Notes under the pieces: model-generated
What the model saw: the letters and a program-made list of their open reading frames with translations, nothing else
The model's database searches: none
What the model was told of the DNA's origin: nothing
Program-made: the position numbers and the translations under genes
Assembly: GCA_002162955.1 (NCBI GenBank)
Contig: MABD01000044.1
Location: forward strand, 33,939-95,109
From: Gammaproteobacteria bacterium 45_16_T64
GTDB lineage: Bacteria; Pseudomonadota; Gammaproteobacteria; Pseudomonadales; Ketobacteraceae
Reading direction: 5' to 3'
Length of the DNA: 61,171 nucleotides
In this document: in pieces, positions 16,388 to 24,680 of the stretch
Position numbering within the stretch: the first letter of the stretch is position 1
Layout of the letters: each line of letters begins with the position of its first letter

Positions 16388-17248
16388 ATGACCGATTCTT
16401 TTACAGTTGATGTTGACGAAAGAAACATCAATGATATTTTACAAAAATCCATGCAGACACCTGTGTTATTGGATTTTTGGTCAGGTGCCAGTGAAGCCTG
16501 CAAAACTATCGCACCGCTACTAACCACTATTGCTGAGCAGTATCAAGGAAAGTTCATTCACGCCAAGGTGGATGCTGATACCCATCCACAGATATCCCAG
16601 CAGCTAGGTGTGCAAAGTGTGCCTGCGTTGAAGTTGGTTGTAAAAGGCCAGTTAGCAGGTGAGTTGAACGGAGCGCAATCAGAAGAGGATATCCGAAAAT
16701 TCCTTGAACCCCATGTAGGTGAAGCGCCTGCTGGCGAAGGTGAGGATCCGTTTGTTACACAAATACAGCGAGCTCGTGCGGTAGGGGCGATTGATGATGC
16801 GATATCGTCCCTGGAATCGGCAATCAAAGAACAGCCTGCTGAGATGAAATACCAGGCGTTGTATGCTGATGTGTTGATGGATGCACAGCGGATTGATGAT
16901 GCGGAAGCCGTTATTAATAATATGGGCGATGACCCTATTGTGCCGAAAGCAAAGGCAAAGGTGTTTTTTGTTCGGATGATTGACGGTGCGGAAGCAGCTC
17001 AATCTCTACAAGCCAAAATCGAATCTGAAGGCGGGGATAGTGAATCAAGGTATCTTTTAGGGGCGTATTGTTTATTAGCGGGCCAAGAAGAAACGGGGTT
17101 AAACCTATTGCTGAGCGTTATGATGAATGATCGTGGGTTTAAGGAAGACGGCGCTCGGGTTGCCTTGTTGTCGGCGTTTGATTATTTGGGCACTGAGAAC
17201 CCTTTGACATCGAAGTACCGTCGAAAGATGTTTGCCCTATTGCATTGA
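16388..17248 (+). CDS. cnoX: CnoX/YbbN, thioredoxin-fold co-chaperone (chaperedoxin)
   Basis: A thioredoxin domain (residues 1-110: PVLLDFWSGASEACKTIAPL, VQSVPALKLVVKGQLAG) is followed by TPR-like repeats to residue 286. The usual CXXC is replaced by SEAC, the SXXC form known from E. coli CnoX, which holds oxidised clients by a mixed disulfide and passes them to GroEL or DnaK, mainly under hypochlorous-acid stress. Length fits the 284-residue E. coli protein. A strong terminator follows. Loss of the first Cys argues against a classical thioredoxin. Confidence 0.92.
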   Translation: MTDSFTVDVDERNINDILQKSMQTPVLLDFWSGASEACKTIAPLLTTIAEQYQGKFIHAKVDADTHPQISQQLGVQSVPALKLVVKGQLAGELNGAQSEEDIRKFLEPHVGEAPAGEGEDPFVTQIQRARAVGAIDDAISSLESAIKEQPAEMKYQALYADVLMDAQRIDDAEAVINNMGDDPIVPKAKAKVFFVRMIDGAEAAQSLQAKIESEGGDSESRYLLGAYCLLAGQEETGLNLLLSVMMNDRGFKEDGARVALLSAFDYLGTENPLTSKYRRKMFALLH

Positions 17249-17277
17249 TGTAGTCTAACGATTGACTGAGCCGACTG

Positions 17278-17308
17278 AAAAGCGCCACCTATTATAGGTG
17301 GCGCTTTT
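17278..17308 (+). terminator. Intrinsic terminator of cnoX
   Basis: An 11-bp perfect stem, AGCGCCACCTA (17281-17291) with its complement (17295-17305), is flanked by AAA and TTT runs; strong hairpin, three-base loop. Confidence 0.9.
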
Positions 17309-17389
17309 GGTTCTAAATAGCTCTTTACCCTCCCAGGTTGTTGTTGGTTGTCTATAATTTATCGAGATATTGGTAAAGCTGGGCATAAA

Positions 17390-18739
17390 ATGGCAAAGAG
17401 GCGTAATCCACACAGGTTTTGGGCTGTAATTTGGTTTGCAGCATTGTTATGGGGAGGGGGCCTGAGAGCCGCTGTACCAGATGATCTTCAACGTTTATCT
17501 CAGCAACAGCGTTTTGTAGAGGCATACACCTTAGCAAAAAAGTGGCAGGAAGATTATGAGGGGGAGCCTCAATTTGACTTGTATTATGGGTTAGCGGCAC
17601 TTGAATTAGGTCATTTGGCCGAAGCGATTTTAGCGTTTGATCGGTTGTTAATTGTTAATCCTAATGCCTATCGGGCACGATTGGAAATGGCTCGAGCGCA
17701 TTTTCTATTGGCTGATTATGTGGAGTCACGAGCACAATTTGAACGGGTATTGGCCGCTTCACCTCCGCCTTTAGTTGCGAGCAGGATATACGTTTATCTC
17801 GATATGTTAACGGCGAGAGAGAAATCACAGCGTACAGCCTCTAGTGTTGTGCTGGTTGCTCGAGTGGGTCATTCCAGTAATATAAACAGTGCAACAACTG
17901 AAGATTATACTAATCCAATCCCCGGCCTTAATGTTGTAGTTGAAAGTGGCCAGCCAGAGCATACTATTTCGATAGATAAGGAGCAGCAAGCGCAGGGTAG
18001 TGAATACAGTGATATCGAAACACAGTTCAGTATCACGCGGCCTATCAACACCAAAAGGGCTCAATTTTTAACGGCCAGCTACCGCCGGTTGGCTTACCGT
18101 GACAGTGGTGACTATAACATCGACACCCTTAACGTGAGTGCAGGTTATCTGTTTCGTTCTGGGATTTCCCAATTTAGAATCCCCTTGAGTTATCAGGGGG
18201 TGTTATTGGATGGCGAGATGCTGCGGTATAGCGTGTCATTAGCGCTAGATGTGACTCGACCCTTAAGTGCGCAATTGGACTGGCTGAATTTTGGTGTGTT
18301 ATCTATTCAGCGCTACAAAGAGGACATTGAGAGAGATACTGATCTATTGCTTTTGGGGAGTGGGGTCGGCTATACGACTCCCCGCATGCCTATTCGGTTG
18401 TTTGGTAGTGTCATGTTGGCAGAGGAGCATGAGCGGGATGTGGCTGTGAATGGAAGAACCTATGGGGGTGTTCGTTTATCCGCGGAGTATATGTTTGGCT
18501 CAAAATTGAGTGGGTATTTATATGGCACCTCCCAATTATCGACCTATCATGACTCAGGTTTTTTTGAAGACAGGAGAGAGGATGTTTTTTGGGAGCTCAT
18601 TTTGGGTGCGCGGTGGCGATATTCTCGTTCGTTCGTGCTGAGTACAGATGTTTCTTACACTGACAATGATTCCAATACCGTTATTTATGATTATGAGCGA
18701 ACGAAATGGCAAATGACATTTCGTTATATCGTAGATTAG
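17390..18739 (+). CDS. TPR plus outer-membrane barrel protein (Slam/DUF560-like)
   Basis: The ATG at 17390 is chosen because a perfect -10 TATAAT at 17353-17358 places the transcript start after the alternative 17348 start. A signal peptide (FWAVIWFAALLWGGGLRAA) is followed by TPR-like helices (residues 30-150: LYYGLAALELGHLAEAILAF, AYRARLEMARAHFLLADYVE), then an amphipathic beta-barrel to residue 449. This order is that of surface lipoprotein assembly modulators (Slam, DUF560), which move substrates to the cell surface. The following gene, 21 bases on, could be its substrate. Slam identity is inferred from architecture, not from an alignment. Confidence 0.72.
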   Translation: MAKRRNPHRFWAVIWFAALLWGGGLRAAVPDDLQRLSQQQRFVEAYTLAKKWQEDYEGEPQFDLYYGLAALELGHLAEAILAFDRLLIVNPNAYRARLEMARAHFLLADYVESRAQFERVLAASPPPLVASRIYVYLDMLTAREKSQRTASSVVLVARVGHSSNINSATTEDYTNPIPGLNVVVESGQPEHTISIDKEQQAQGSEYSDIETQFSITRPINTKRAQFLTASYRRLAYRDSGDYNIDTLNVSAGYLFRSGISQFRIPLSYQGVLLDGEMLRYSVSLALDVTRPLSAQLDWLNFGVLSIQRYKEDIERDTDLLLLGSGVGYTTPRMPIRLFGSVMLAEEHERDVAVNGRTYGGVRLSAEYMFGSKLSGYLYGTSQLSTYHDSGFFEDRREDVFWELILGARWRYSRSFVLSTDVSYTDNDSNTVIYDYERTKWQMTFRYIVD

Positions 18740-18760
18740 GCGGTGGCATAAGGTGGAGCG

Positions 18761-20428
18761 ATGATCACATATCGAAGGGTATTGGCTGGTAGAAAACTTT
18801 CAATCAATCAATGGGTCAGTTTGTCTGTTGCACTGGCTCTATTGGTTTGTGTTAGGGCTGAGGCATTGCCGAATAATGATCCGACTGTCGCAGGTTTTAT
18901 TATCGTGGCATCCGGCGAGGTTGTGGCAATCAGAAGGCACGCCAAAGAGAGAGAATTGAAGCGGCGATCAAAGGTGTTTGAGGGTGATACGCTCGTGACG
19001 GGATCGTCAGGAAGAGCGCAGGTAAAGTTTAAGGATGGCGGGGTGATAGCCCTCAATGAAGATACCTCACTGATGATAAATCAGTTTCGATATAAGGAGG
19101 GCGAGACGGGGAGGCAGCGGAGTTTTTTTACCCTAGTTAAGGGTGGTTTTAGGGCAATTTCTGGAGTGATAGGTAAGCAGAACTCAGCGGATTATCGAGT
19201 GGATACACCATTGGCGACTATTGGTATTCGAGGGACTCATTATGAGGCGATATTAACGGATAGCCTTGGGGTTGCGGTTTGGGATGGCAGTGTCTCTATC
19301 GAAAATGATGGGGGGATACTTGATATTGGTGTGAATGATGATTATCGATTTGCAATGGTTACGCAGGCAACAAAAATACCGGAAGGGTGGCTGATTCCGC
19401 CAATGGGAGTTCGCGGGGTTCATGTAGCTCAGCTGAGAGCCCCAAAGGTGGCTTCTGAAAAACAAATGCCACGCAGGGAAGCTAGAGAAGATGGAGTGGG
19501 GGAGATGGGCAATCTTATGGGAGATCAGCACCAGTCTGTAAAACCATTGGGCCATCATTCCCCAGAACCCGAATTTGTTAAGCCGACACGGCAGGGCTTT
19601 GATGGGGGTGATGGACCAGAGCATCATCACCCTGATGGGATTCACCCGGTAATAGATGGAATCGTTGATAGTGTTGGCATCGATGCTAATCAAGATTTTC
19701 GGCTAACGACACAAGAGGCAAATAGCTTAGATCGAGTTGGGGTACTGACTATTGATCGAGAAACGCAGTGGGCGAATGGCATATTTGTGGGGAAAGCGAA
19801 CGGGCCTCTTAATGGCGATTTCATTTTTAAAGATTTTGATGCATCAAATGCCAATGCGGTGATTCGACGAAGGGACGTGTTTCCGGTCTATTTTTCTGCG
19901 GTGGTGGGCGGTAAATCGGTCGATTGGGGTGTTTGGAATGCCTCGGTCGGAGATTCAGCGGCAGCCTATTTTGATGCTTCAAGTGGGACTGCATCAGTTG
20001 GGGTGGTTGACCCTGTAACCTGGGTGGTGGGGAGTGCTACAGATGCCTCCGCGATTGCTAGCGAGGTTAGTTTGAGCAACTATAATACAGTGGTGGCGTT
20101 TCAAGGTTTTGAATCCGGTGTTGCACTGAGCACGCCAGGGGTAGCGTATATAGATATGGACTTTGCCACGGGTAACTTTACTGCTCAACTGAATTACACC
20201 GGCATCGGTGTTTGGAATATGTCCTATAGTGGTGTGGGGGTGGATAGTAAGCTGAGTGGCACCGGTACGGGGTCTTATAACGGTGGATTAGGGTTGCAGG
20301 CAGCGAGTGGTGAAATTAATGGTGTTTTGATTGGGAATACGCCGGAAGGGGTGATGGGCGGATTCAAAAACGAAGTAGTGAGCAATCCGGCGATACACTC
20401 GTCGGGTACATTTGTGATTCAGCGCTAG
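18761..20428 (+). CDS. FecR-domain secreted protein with C-terminal beta domain
   Basis: AGGTGGAG precedes the ATG. The signal peptide (VSLSVALALLVCVRAEA) is followed by a FecR domain at about residues 45-185: ASGEVVAIRRHAK, FEGDTLVTGSSGRAQVKF, DTPLATIGIRGTHYEAI. A His/Pro-rich linker follows (about 240-295), then DANQDFRLTTQE, which looks like an EF-hand-type calcium loop, and a Gly/Ser/Asn-rich beta region to residue 555. The end (SGTFVIQR) recalls TbpB-like lipocalin barrels, but there is no clear lipobox, so it is probably periplasmic or exported by the preceding barrel gene. The FecR domain here is separate from any sigma/anti-sigma pair; none is nearby. Confidence 0.75.
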   Translation: MITYRRVLAGRKLSINQWVSLSVALALLVCVRAEALPNNDPTVAGFIIVASGEVVAIRRHAKERELKRRSKVFEGDTLVTGSSGRAQVKFKDGGVIALNEDTSLMINQFRYKEGETGRQRSFFTLVKGGFRAISGVIGKQNSADYRVDTPLATIGIRGTHYEAILTDSLGVAVWDGSVSIENDGGILDIGVNDDYRFAMVTQATKIPEGWLIPPMGVRGVHVAQLRAPKVASEKQMPRREAREDGVGEMGNLMGDQHQSVKPLGHHSPEPEFVKPTRQGFDGGDGPEHHHPDGIHPVIDGIVDSVGIDANQDFRLTTQEANSLDRVGVLTIDRETQWANGIFVGKANGPLNGDFIFKDFDASNANAVIRRRDVFPVYFSAVVGGKSVDWGVWNASVGDSAAAYFDASSGTASVGVVDPVTWVVGSATDASAIASEVSLSNYNTVVAFQGFESGVALSTPGVAYIDMDFATGNFTAQLNYTGIGVWNMSYSGVGVDSKLSGTGTGSYNGGLGLQAASGEINGVLIGNTPEGVMGGFKNEVVSNPAIHSSGTFVIQR

Positions 20429-20479
20429 GTGTGGCGGTACAATGATTCACGGAGCGAGTGAAATAATAACAATAAGTAA

Positions 20480-21721
20480 GTGGATCCTGTGAAAGAAGAA
20501 AATGATGATATTATCAATGATCGGATAGAAGGTGATTTTTATTCGAATGCATTGCATTTGCGTTTTAATAAGGCCTTAGAAAATCGCTACCGTCGAATCT
20601 ATGCCCGCCGAGACCGTCGTTACGTCAGAAGTCTTTTGGTCGTGTTAATTGTCTGCTATATCTTGTATGGCGTTGTCGACTGGTTTCTATTGGGAGAGGC
20701 GGCATCCAACGTCTGGATGGTCCGTTATCTGGTAGGGGCCCCTGTGCTGTGTATGCTGTGGTTCGTTGCTAGGGGGCGCTGGGTAGAGGAATATCTACAA
20801 ATCTTTATTACCGCTGGCATCCTAATGCTAGTAATAACGACATTGTGGATGGTGACATTTGTGGGTGGGGTGGCAGTACATGCGTACATTAGTAGTTTGC
20901 TGGCGATGATCATGGGGGGGTTAACCATTACCAGGTTGCATTTTAACTACGCGGCATTAACGGCAAGTATTTATATCCTTGCATCCGCTTTTGCGTTGTT
21001 ACCTATGACGGAAGCCAACCCTCTCGTGACGTATTATCTATGGTTAAATGTTATTGCTGTATCTCTATGCTTGGTGGCAGTGTATACCTACGAGCGCACG
21101 ATTCGGCGGGAATTCCTCCAAAAGATCCTTATACAGAGAAAGAACAACGAGCTGAGAAAGGCGAATGAAAAGTTAAAAACCCTGGTGGACGTTGATCCGC
21201 TAACCAATATCGCTAATCGACGGTATTTAGATCAAGTACTCGATCAGGAATGGCGGCGAGCGAAACGCAGAAATTATAGTATTGCAATATTGATGGTAGA
21301 TATCGATTTTTTCAAAGCGTATAACGATAGCTTAGGTCATCTTAATGGTGATAGTTGTATTCAGCGAGTCGCAACACGCATTGGTCAGATTATGAGGCGT
21401 CCCGGTGATTTGGTCGCGCGATACGGTGGTGAAGAGTTTGCGGTTGTGCTGCCAGCCTTGAATATCGATGAGGCTAACCGATTGGCGGAATCTGTGTGCG
21501 ATGCGATAGAAAGCTTGTTGATTGAGCATCCAAACTCTAGTGTGTCGCCCTATGTGACGGTGAGTGTTGGGGCGGCGGCAATGATACCTGTTGAGCCCTA
21601 TAATAAGCAGGATCTGGTCGCGATGGCAGATGAAGCGCTGTATCAAGCGAAGAGCCAAGGGAGAAACCAAACTGCAAAGGTAGTCATACCCCAGCAAGTG
21701 TCTCTACTCGATAGTGATTAG
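20480..21721 (+). CDS. Membrane diguanylate cyclase (GGDEF, active-site intact)
   Basis: Makes cyclic di-GMP from two GTP. Residues 45-215 contain about six membrane helices, with no recognised sensor fold. A short coiled coil (about 220-240) leads into the GGDEF domain (240-405): DPLTNIANRRYLDQVL, the metal Asp in VDIDFFKAYND, and GGEEF at residues 316-320. An RPGD inhibitory site lies five residues upstream, so product feedback is expected. Start is GTG at 20480 or GTG at 20489; the second has GGATCC spaced for binding. It follows the FecR gene by 51 bases and is paired with a degenerate homologue. Confidence 0.93.
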   Translation: MDPVKEENDDIINDRIEGDFYSNALHLRFNKALENRYRRIYARRDRRYVRSLLVVLIVCYILYGVVDWFLLGEAASNVWMVRYLVGAPVLCMLWFVARGRWVEEYLQIFITAGILMLVITTLWMVTFVGGVAVHAYISSLLAMIMGGLTITRLHFNYAALTASIYILASAFALLPMTEANPLVTYYLWLNVIAVSLCLVAVYTYERTIRREFLQKILIQRKNNELRKANEKLKTLVDVDPLTNIANRRYLDQVLDQEWRRAKRRNYSIAILMVDIDFFKAYNDSLGHLNGDSCIQRVATRIGQIMRRPGDLVARYGGEEFAVVLPALNIDEANRLAESVCDAIESLLIEHPNSSVSPYVTVSVGAAAMIPVEPYNKQDLVAMADEALYQAKSQGRNQTAKVVIPQQVSLLDSD

Positions 21722-21831
21722 GTTAATTTTGTTAGGCAGGGCGGGCTTTGAGAGATAACCAACTGTTACGAACTATTGATAGAAAACCCCAAATATAATT
21801 GGTATAAACGCTGATCTTTTGTGTCGATATA

Positions 21832-23058
21832 ATGAGATTGGCTGTGGAAAATAGAAAATACCACCAAGTAGTTGATGAATTATCGTCTTTGCGGGAAGCA
21901 TCCGCGTTCAATTTGCGTTTTTCGACGTTAATGGAGCATGCTTTTCAGCAGTCACATGGTCTTTGGTACAGGGACAGCATTCGTTTCGCGACATTGTTTG
22001 CTGCCCTGTTGTTTGGCTCTGTGTATGCGGTTCAGTGGTTTGTCGGGTTGGAAGTGCCCCCGCTATTGGAATTGGGTCGGGTGGGGTCTATAGCCCTACT
22101 ACTTATTACCTATGTTTATGTTGTTCGTTCCAGGCGCCTTGTCTACCAGCACATCTTAGTGAATCTCAATGCGTTTGTGGCGACGTTGGTGATACTGTCT
22201 TTTTGCATGCACTATCCCGCTCCTTACAAGCATATTTTTTATTCTGCGATCATCTTTGTTGAGATATTTATGTTCGCACTGATTAGGACGCCCTTGGTAA
22301 GCTCATTTTTTGGTAGTGTGATATTACTGTTGGCGTCGAACGTAGCACTTTATTTAGATGGCTCGACAATCCAGGAATGGGTTTTTATCGAGTTTCTTTT
22401 GCTTTCAGGTACTTTGTTATCGTTAGTGATTTGCTATCGAATGGAGAGAAGCACACGAGAGCATTATCTTCAATCATTATTGATGAGTATGGAAAGAGAT
22501 CAGCTGAAGCTATTGAACTGCCAGCTCAAAGATCGTTTAGCAGAGGACCCTGTGACTCATCTTCTTAATCGCCGTACGTTTGAGGATGCGGTGTTGGATA
22601 AGTGGAATCGAGCGTTTCAGAATCGAAAGGAATCGGCGCTAGTGGCCATAAGTATTGAGTCTCTGAAGAAGCTAAATCAGATGCGTGGGTCAGATGCTGG
22701 AGATGATATTTTAAAATCTGTAGCCCGGCAGATCAAAAAGATCCTGTTCGAGAGTGATGATGTAGCATCACGAATTTCAGGTGGACGGTTTTGTATTCTG
22801 TTGTCAAACGCCTCGAATACTGAGATCAATCGGCGGATGAAAAAGCTTCGTCAGGGATTGTCATCTATTACAATTCTCAAGGATGAAGAAATTAGACAGG
22901 CTGGCATTCGTATTAGTGTTGCAACGAATACGTTGATGCCTGAGGCTGATGTGGATTCGAGGGATGCGATTAAACGCGTCATGAAAGATGTGGAGCCATT
23001 GTTTTTTACGGGCAAGAATGAATACGAACTCACTGCGACTGATCAGATCGCAAGTTGA
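21832..23058 (+). CDS. Membrane protein with degenerate GGDEF domain
   Basis: Same size and layout as its upstream neighbour: cytoplasmic N-terminus, about six membrane helices (residues 50-205), coiled coil, GGDEF-like domain (DPVTHLLNRRTFEDAVL). Catalytic residues are lost: GGDEF is SGGRF at residues 316-320, the metal Asp region reads SIESLKKLNQ, and no RxxD I-site remains. It is probably catalytically dead and may bind GTP or c-di-GMP or modulate the neighbour as a heteromer. The matching motif positions (316-320 in both) suggest tandem duplication. Start codon is uncertain (ATG 21832 or GTG 21844); no clear ribosome site. Confidence 0.85.
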   Translation: MRLAVENRKYHQVVDELSSLREASAFNLRFSTLMEHAFQQSHGLWYRDSIRFATLFAALLFGSVYAVQWFVGLEVPPLLELGRVGSIALLLITYVYVVRSRRLVYQHILVNLNAFVATLVILSFCMHYPAPYKHIFYSAIIFVEIFMFALIRTPLVSSFFGSVILLLASNVALYLDGSTIQEWVFIEFLLLSGTLLSLVICYRMERSTREHYLQSLLMSMERDQLKLLNCQLKDRLAEDPVTHLLNRRTFEDAVLDKWNRAFQNRKESALVAISIESLKKLNQMRGSDAGDDILKSVARQIKKILFESDDVASRISGGRFCILLSNASNTEINRRMKKLRQGLSSITILKDEEIRQAGIRISVATNTLMPEADVDSRDAIKRVMKDVEPLFFTGKNEYELTATDQIAS

Positions 23059-23066
23059 ATACGCTC

Positions 23067-23594
23067 CTACGCGACAAGTAAAGGTTGTCCCGGTGGCATT
23101 TGATTCATTAGCTGCATGTTTGTGACAAAGTACTCGATAGTTTTTTCTTGCTGAGCAAGGTTGATGTTGGCGTGGGGGTAATGATCAAACCAGCATTGGG
23201 CAAGTGCGGGTAAGTTGGTCGGGTCTTGGGGAAGATTTTTTGTGCTAATTCGATAGGTCGCCCAAGCAATCGCCGTTGCGTAGGCAAGATTGGTTACTAG
23301 CTCCTGTTCTGGGTCGACTAAGAATAGGCGTTGAGATGCAAATCCACGTACTTTACTTGCTAGGTCACAATCAAACGCAAGGTATTCGTCCCAGACTTTT
23401 CGGTGAGTTTTTTTATCGGTTAGGTAAATGCCGTATTGACGATTATCTTGTTCTGTATGGAGTGTTGAGCCTAGATTGGACATGATGGCTGCGGTACCGA
23501 GTAGAAGGGCTTCTGTCGCAGGAGACCATTGATCGATTTGCGTGAGGGTGGGATGTATAACTGCATCTTTAAAATCTTGCGCAAAAATGCCCAT
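23067..23594 (-). CDS. Hypothetical protein, 175 aa
   Basis: A soluble, helix-rich protein without signal peptide or membrane helix. The sequence includes SPATEALLLGTAAIMSNLGS, YGIYLTDKKTHRKVWDEYLA and a Pro/Asn linker before the C-terminal helix (LAQQEKTIEYFVTNMQLMNQ). I do not recognise the family. It lies 88 bases downstream of the SafE-like gene and could be the last gene of the cco maturation unit, or separate. It converges with the degenerate GGDEF gene. Confidence 0.6.
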   Translation of the reverse strand: MGIFAQDFKDAVIHPTLTQIDQWSPATEALLLGTAAIMSNLGSTLHTEQDNRQYGIYLTDKKTHRKVWDEYLAFDCDLASKVRGFASQRLFLVDPEQELVTNLAYATAIAWATYRISTKNLPQDPTNLPALAQCWFDHYPHANINLAQQEKTIEYFVTNMQLMNQMPPGQPLLVA

Positions 23595-23682
23595 AAGGCT
23601 TCCTTTTTATCTGCACTTAACTTTAATGCTAGTGCAATCTACTGATAATGAAAGGAATTATATTCGCTAAATTAAAGCATGT

Positions 23683-24471
23683 TTAATGGTGGAGCATTTT
23701 ACTGTGATCAATTTCCTCATCTTGTGTGATGGGACTGTCGTGATGCTGCTGATGCTGATCATGGGTCATCATGCGGAGATTGCCCCATAGTGTCCAGCCG
23801 CCATAAATGATCATGATGATGCCTGCAAAAGAGCGGGTTTTTTTCGACCGAGCTATATCAGAAAGTAGCCCGCCAAAAAAGCCGACACCGATCATTGCCG
23901 GTAGCGTTCCTATGCCAAAAAATAACATAAGTAGCGCGCTATCAATGGGGTTGCCAGCGGTCATTGTCCAGGCAAGCCCGCTATACACGAGACCGCAGGG
24001 CAGCCATCCCCATAGCGCCCCGAGCGCCCCTGCTTTTAGTAAATTGTCCACGGGCATGAGTGGTGTCGTTAGTGGACGGATGCGCTTCCAAAGTGTACTG
24101 CCCGCACGCTCTAACTTAGAAAGCCCCATCCACCACCCGCTAATGTAAAAGCCAAGTAATATCATCATTACCCCAGCTAAAAGGCGAAGAATAGATACAC
24201 CGTGCCCACCGGTTAATAAGCTAATCGATGTTCCAATGCCGCCAACGATGGCTCCAGCTGTCATGTAGCTAAGAAGTCGGCCTGTACTATAAAAAAATTG
24301 AAAGCTTAGTTTTCTGGTGATGGTTCTAAGTGGCGATAAGTGCACTGTTGGAGGCGGCGTCGCTGTTGCTAGAGCGCTGCTAATGCCACCGCACATACCA
24401 ACGCAGTGTAGGCTACCGAGAAAGCCAATACTAAATGCGGTAAGAAAACTTAAGGTAGTGTTATCGATCAT
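23683..24471 (-). CDS. SafE/TauE-like membrane protein linked to cbb3 oxidase assembly
   Basis: A 262-aa membrane protein with about six helices, beginning with the conserved LGSLHCVGMCGGISSALA motif of the CcoS-linked SafE (DsbD-related) family; it also carries GALWGWLPCGLVYSGLAW. The C-terminus is His- and Met-rich (HDQHQQHHDS, HSKMLHH), suggesting copper or other metal binding. It begins 20 bases after ccoS ends, in the ccoGHIS order, which implies a role in copper handling or maturation of the oxidase. Actual substrate is unknown; sulfite export is unlikely in this context. Confidence 0.85.
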   Translation of the reverse strand: MIDNTTLSFLTAFSIGFLGSLHCVGMCGGISSALATATPPPTVHLSPLRTITRKLSFQFFYSTGRLLSYMTAGAIVGGIGTSISLLTGGHGVSILRLLAGVMMILLGFYISGWWMGLSKLERAGSTLWKRIRPLTTPLMPVDNLLKAGALGALWGWLPCGLVYSGLAWTMTAGNPIDSALLMLFFGIGTLPAMIGVGFFGGLLSDIARSKKTRSFAGIIMIIYGGWTLWGNLRMMTHDQHQQHHDSPITQDEEIDHSKMLHH

Positions 24472-24491
24472 ATTGCTTCTAGAAGGCTCTA

Positions 24492-24680
24492 TTATGATTT
24501 GGTTTTTGGGTCGGGTGGGTTTTTTACGGTGTCGGGTTCAGTGTCTTCCTCGAAAAGAATACGATGCGCTTCTTTTTCTAAATCGTCAAATTGACCGTTC
24601 CGGATTGCCCACAAGAATGCCGCAATTGCTAATGCCAAAAGCATGAGGGCTAGAGGTATTAATAGGTAAATGATGTCCAT
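24492..24680 (-). CDS. ccoS: CcoS, cbb3 oxidase assembly protein
   Basis: A 62-residue protein with one membrane helix (IIYLLIPLALMLLALAIAAF) followed by FLWAIRNGQFDDLEKEAHRI, the family signature. CcoS is needed to insert cofactors into the cbb3 oxidase. Its start codon overlaps the stop of ccoI by one base, indicating coupled translation. Confidence 0.95.
   Translation of the reverse strand: MDIIYLLIPLALMLLALAIAAFLWAIRNGQFDDLEKEAHRILFEEDTEPDTVKNPPDPKTKS

Noticed and set aside
18808-19693. Long antisense frames inside the FecR gene and other real genes
   Set aside because: These are shadows in other frames, with no protein-like composition or ribosome site.
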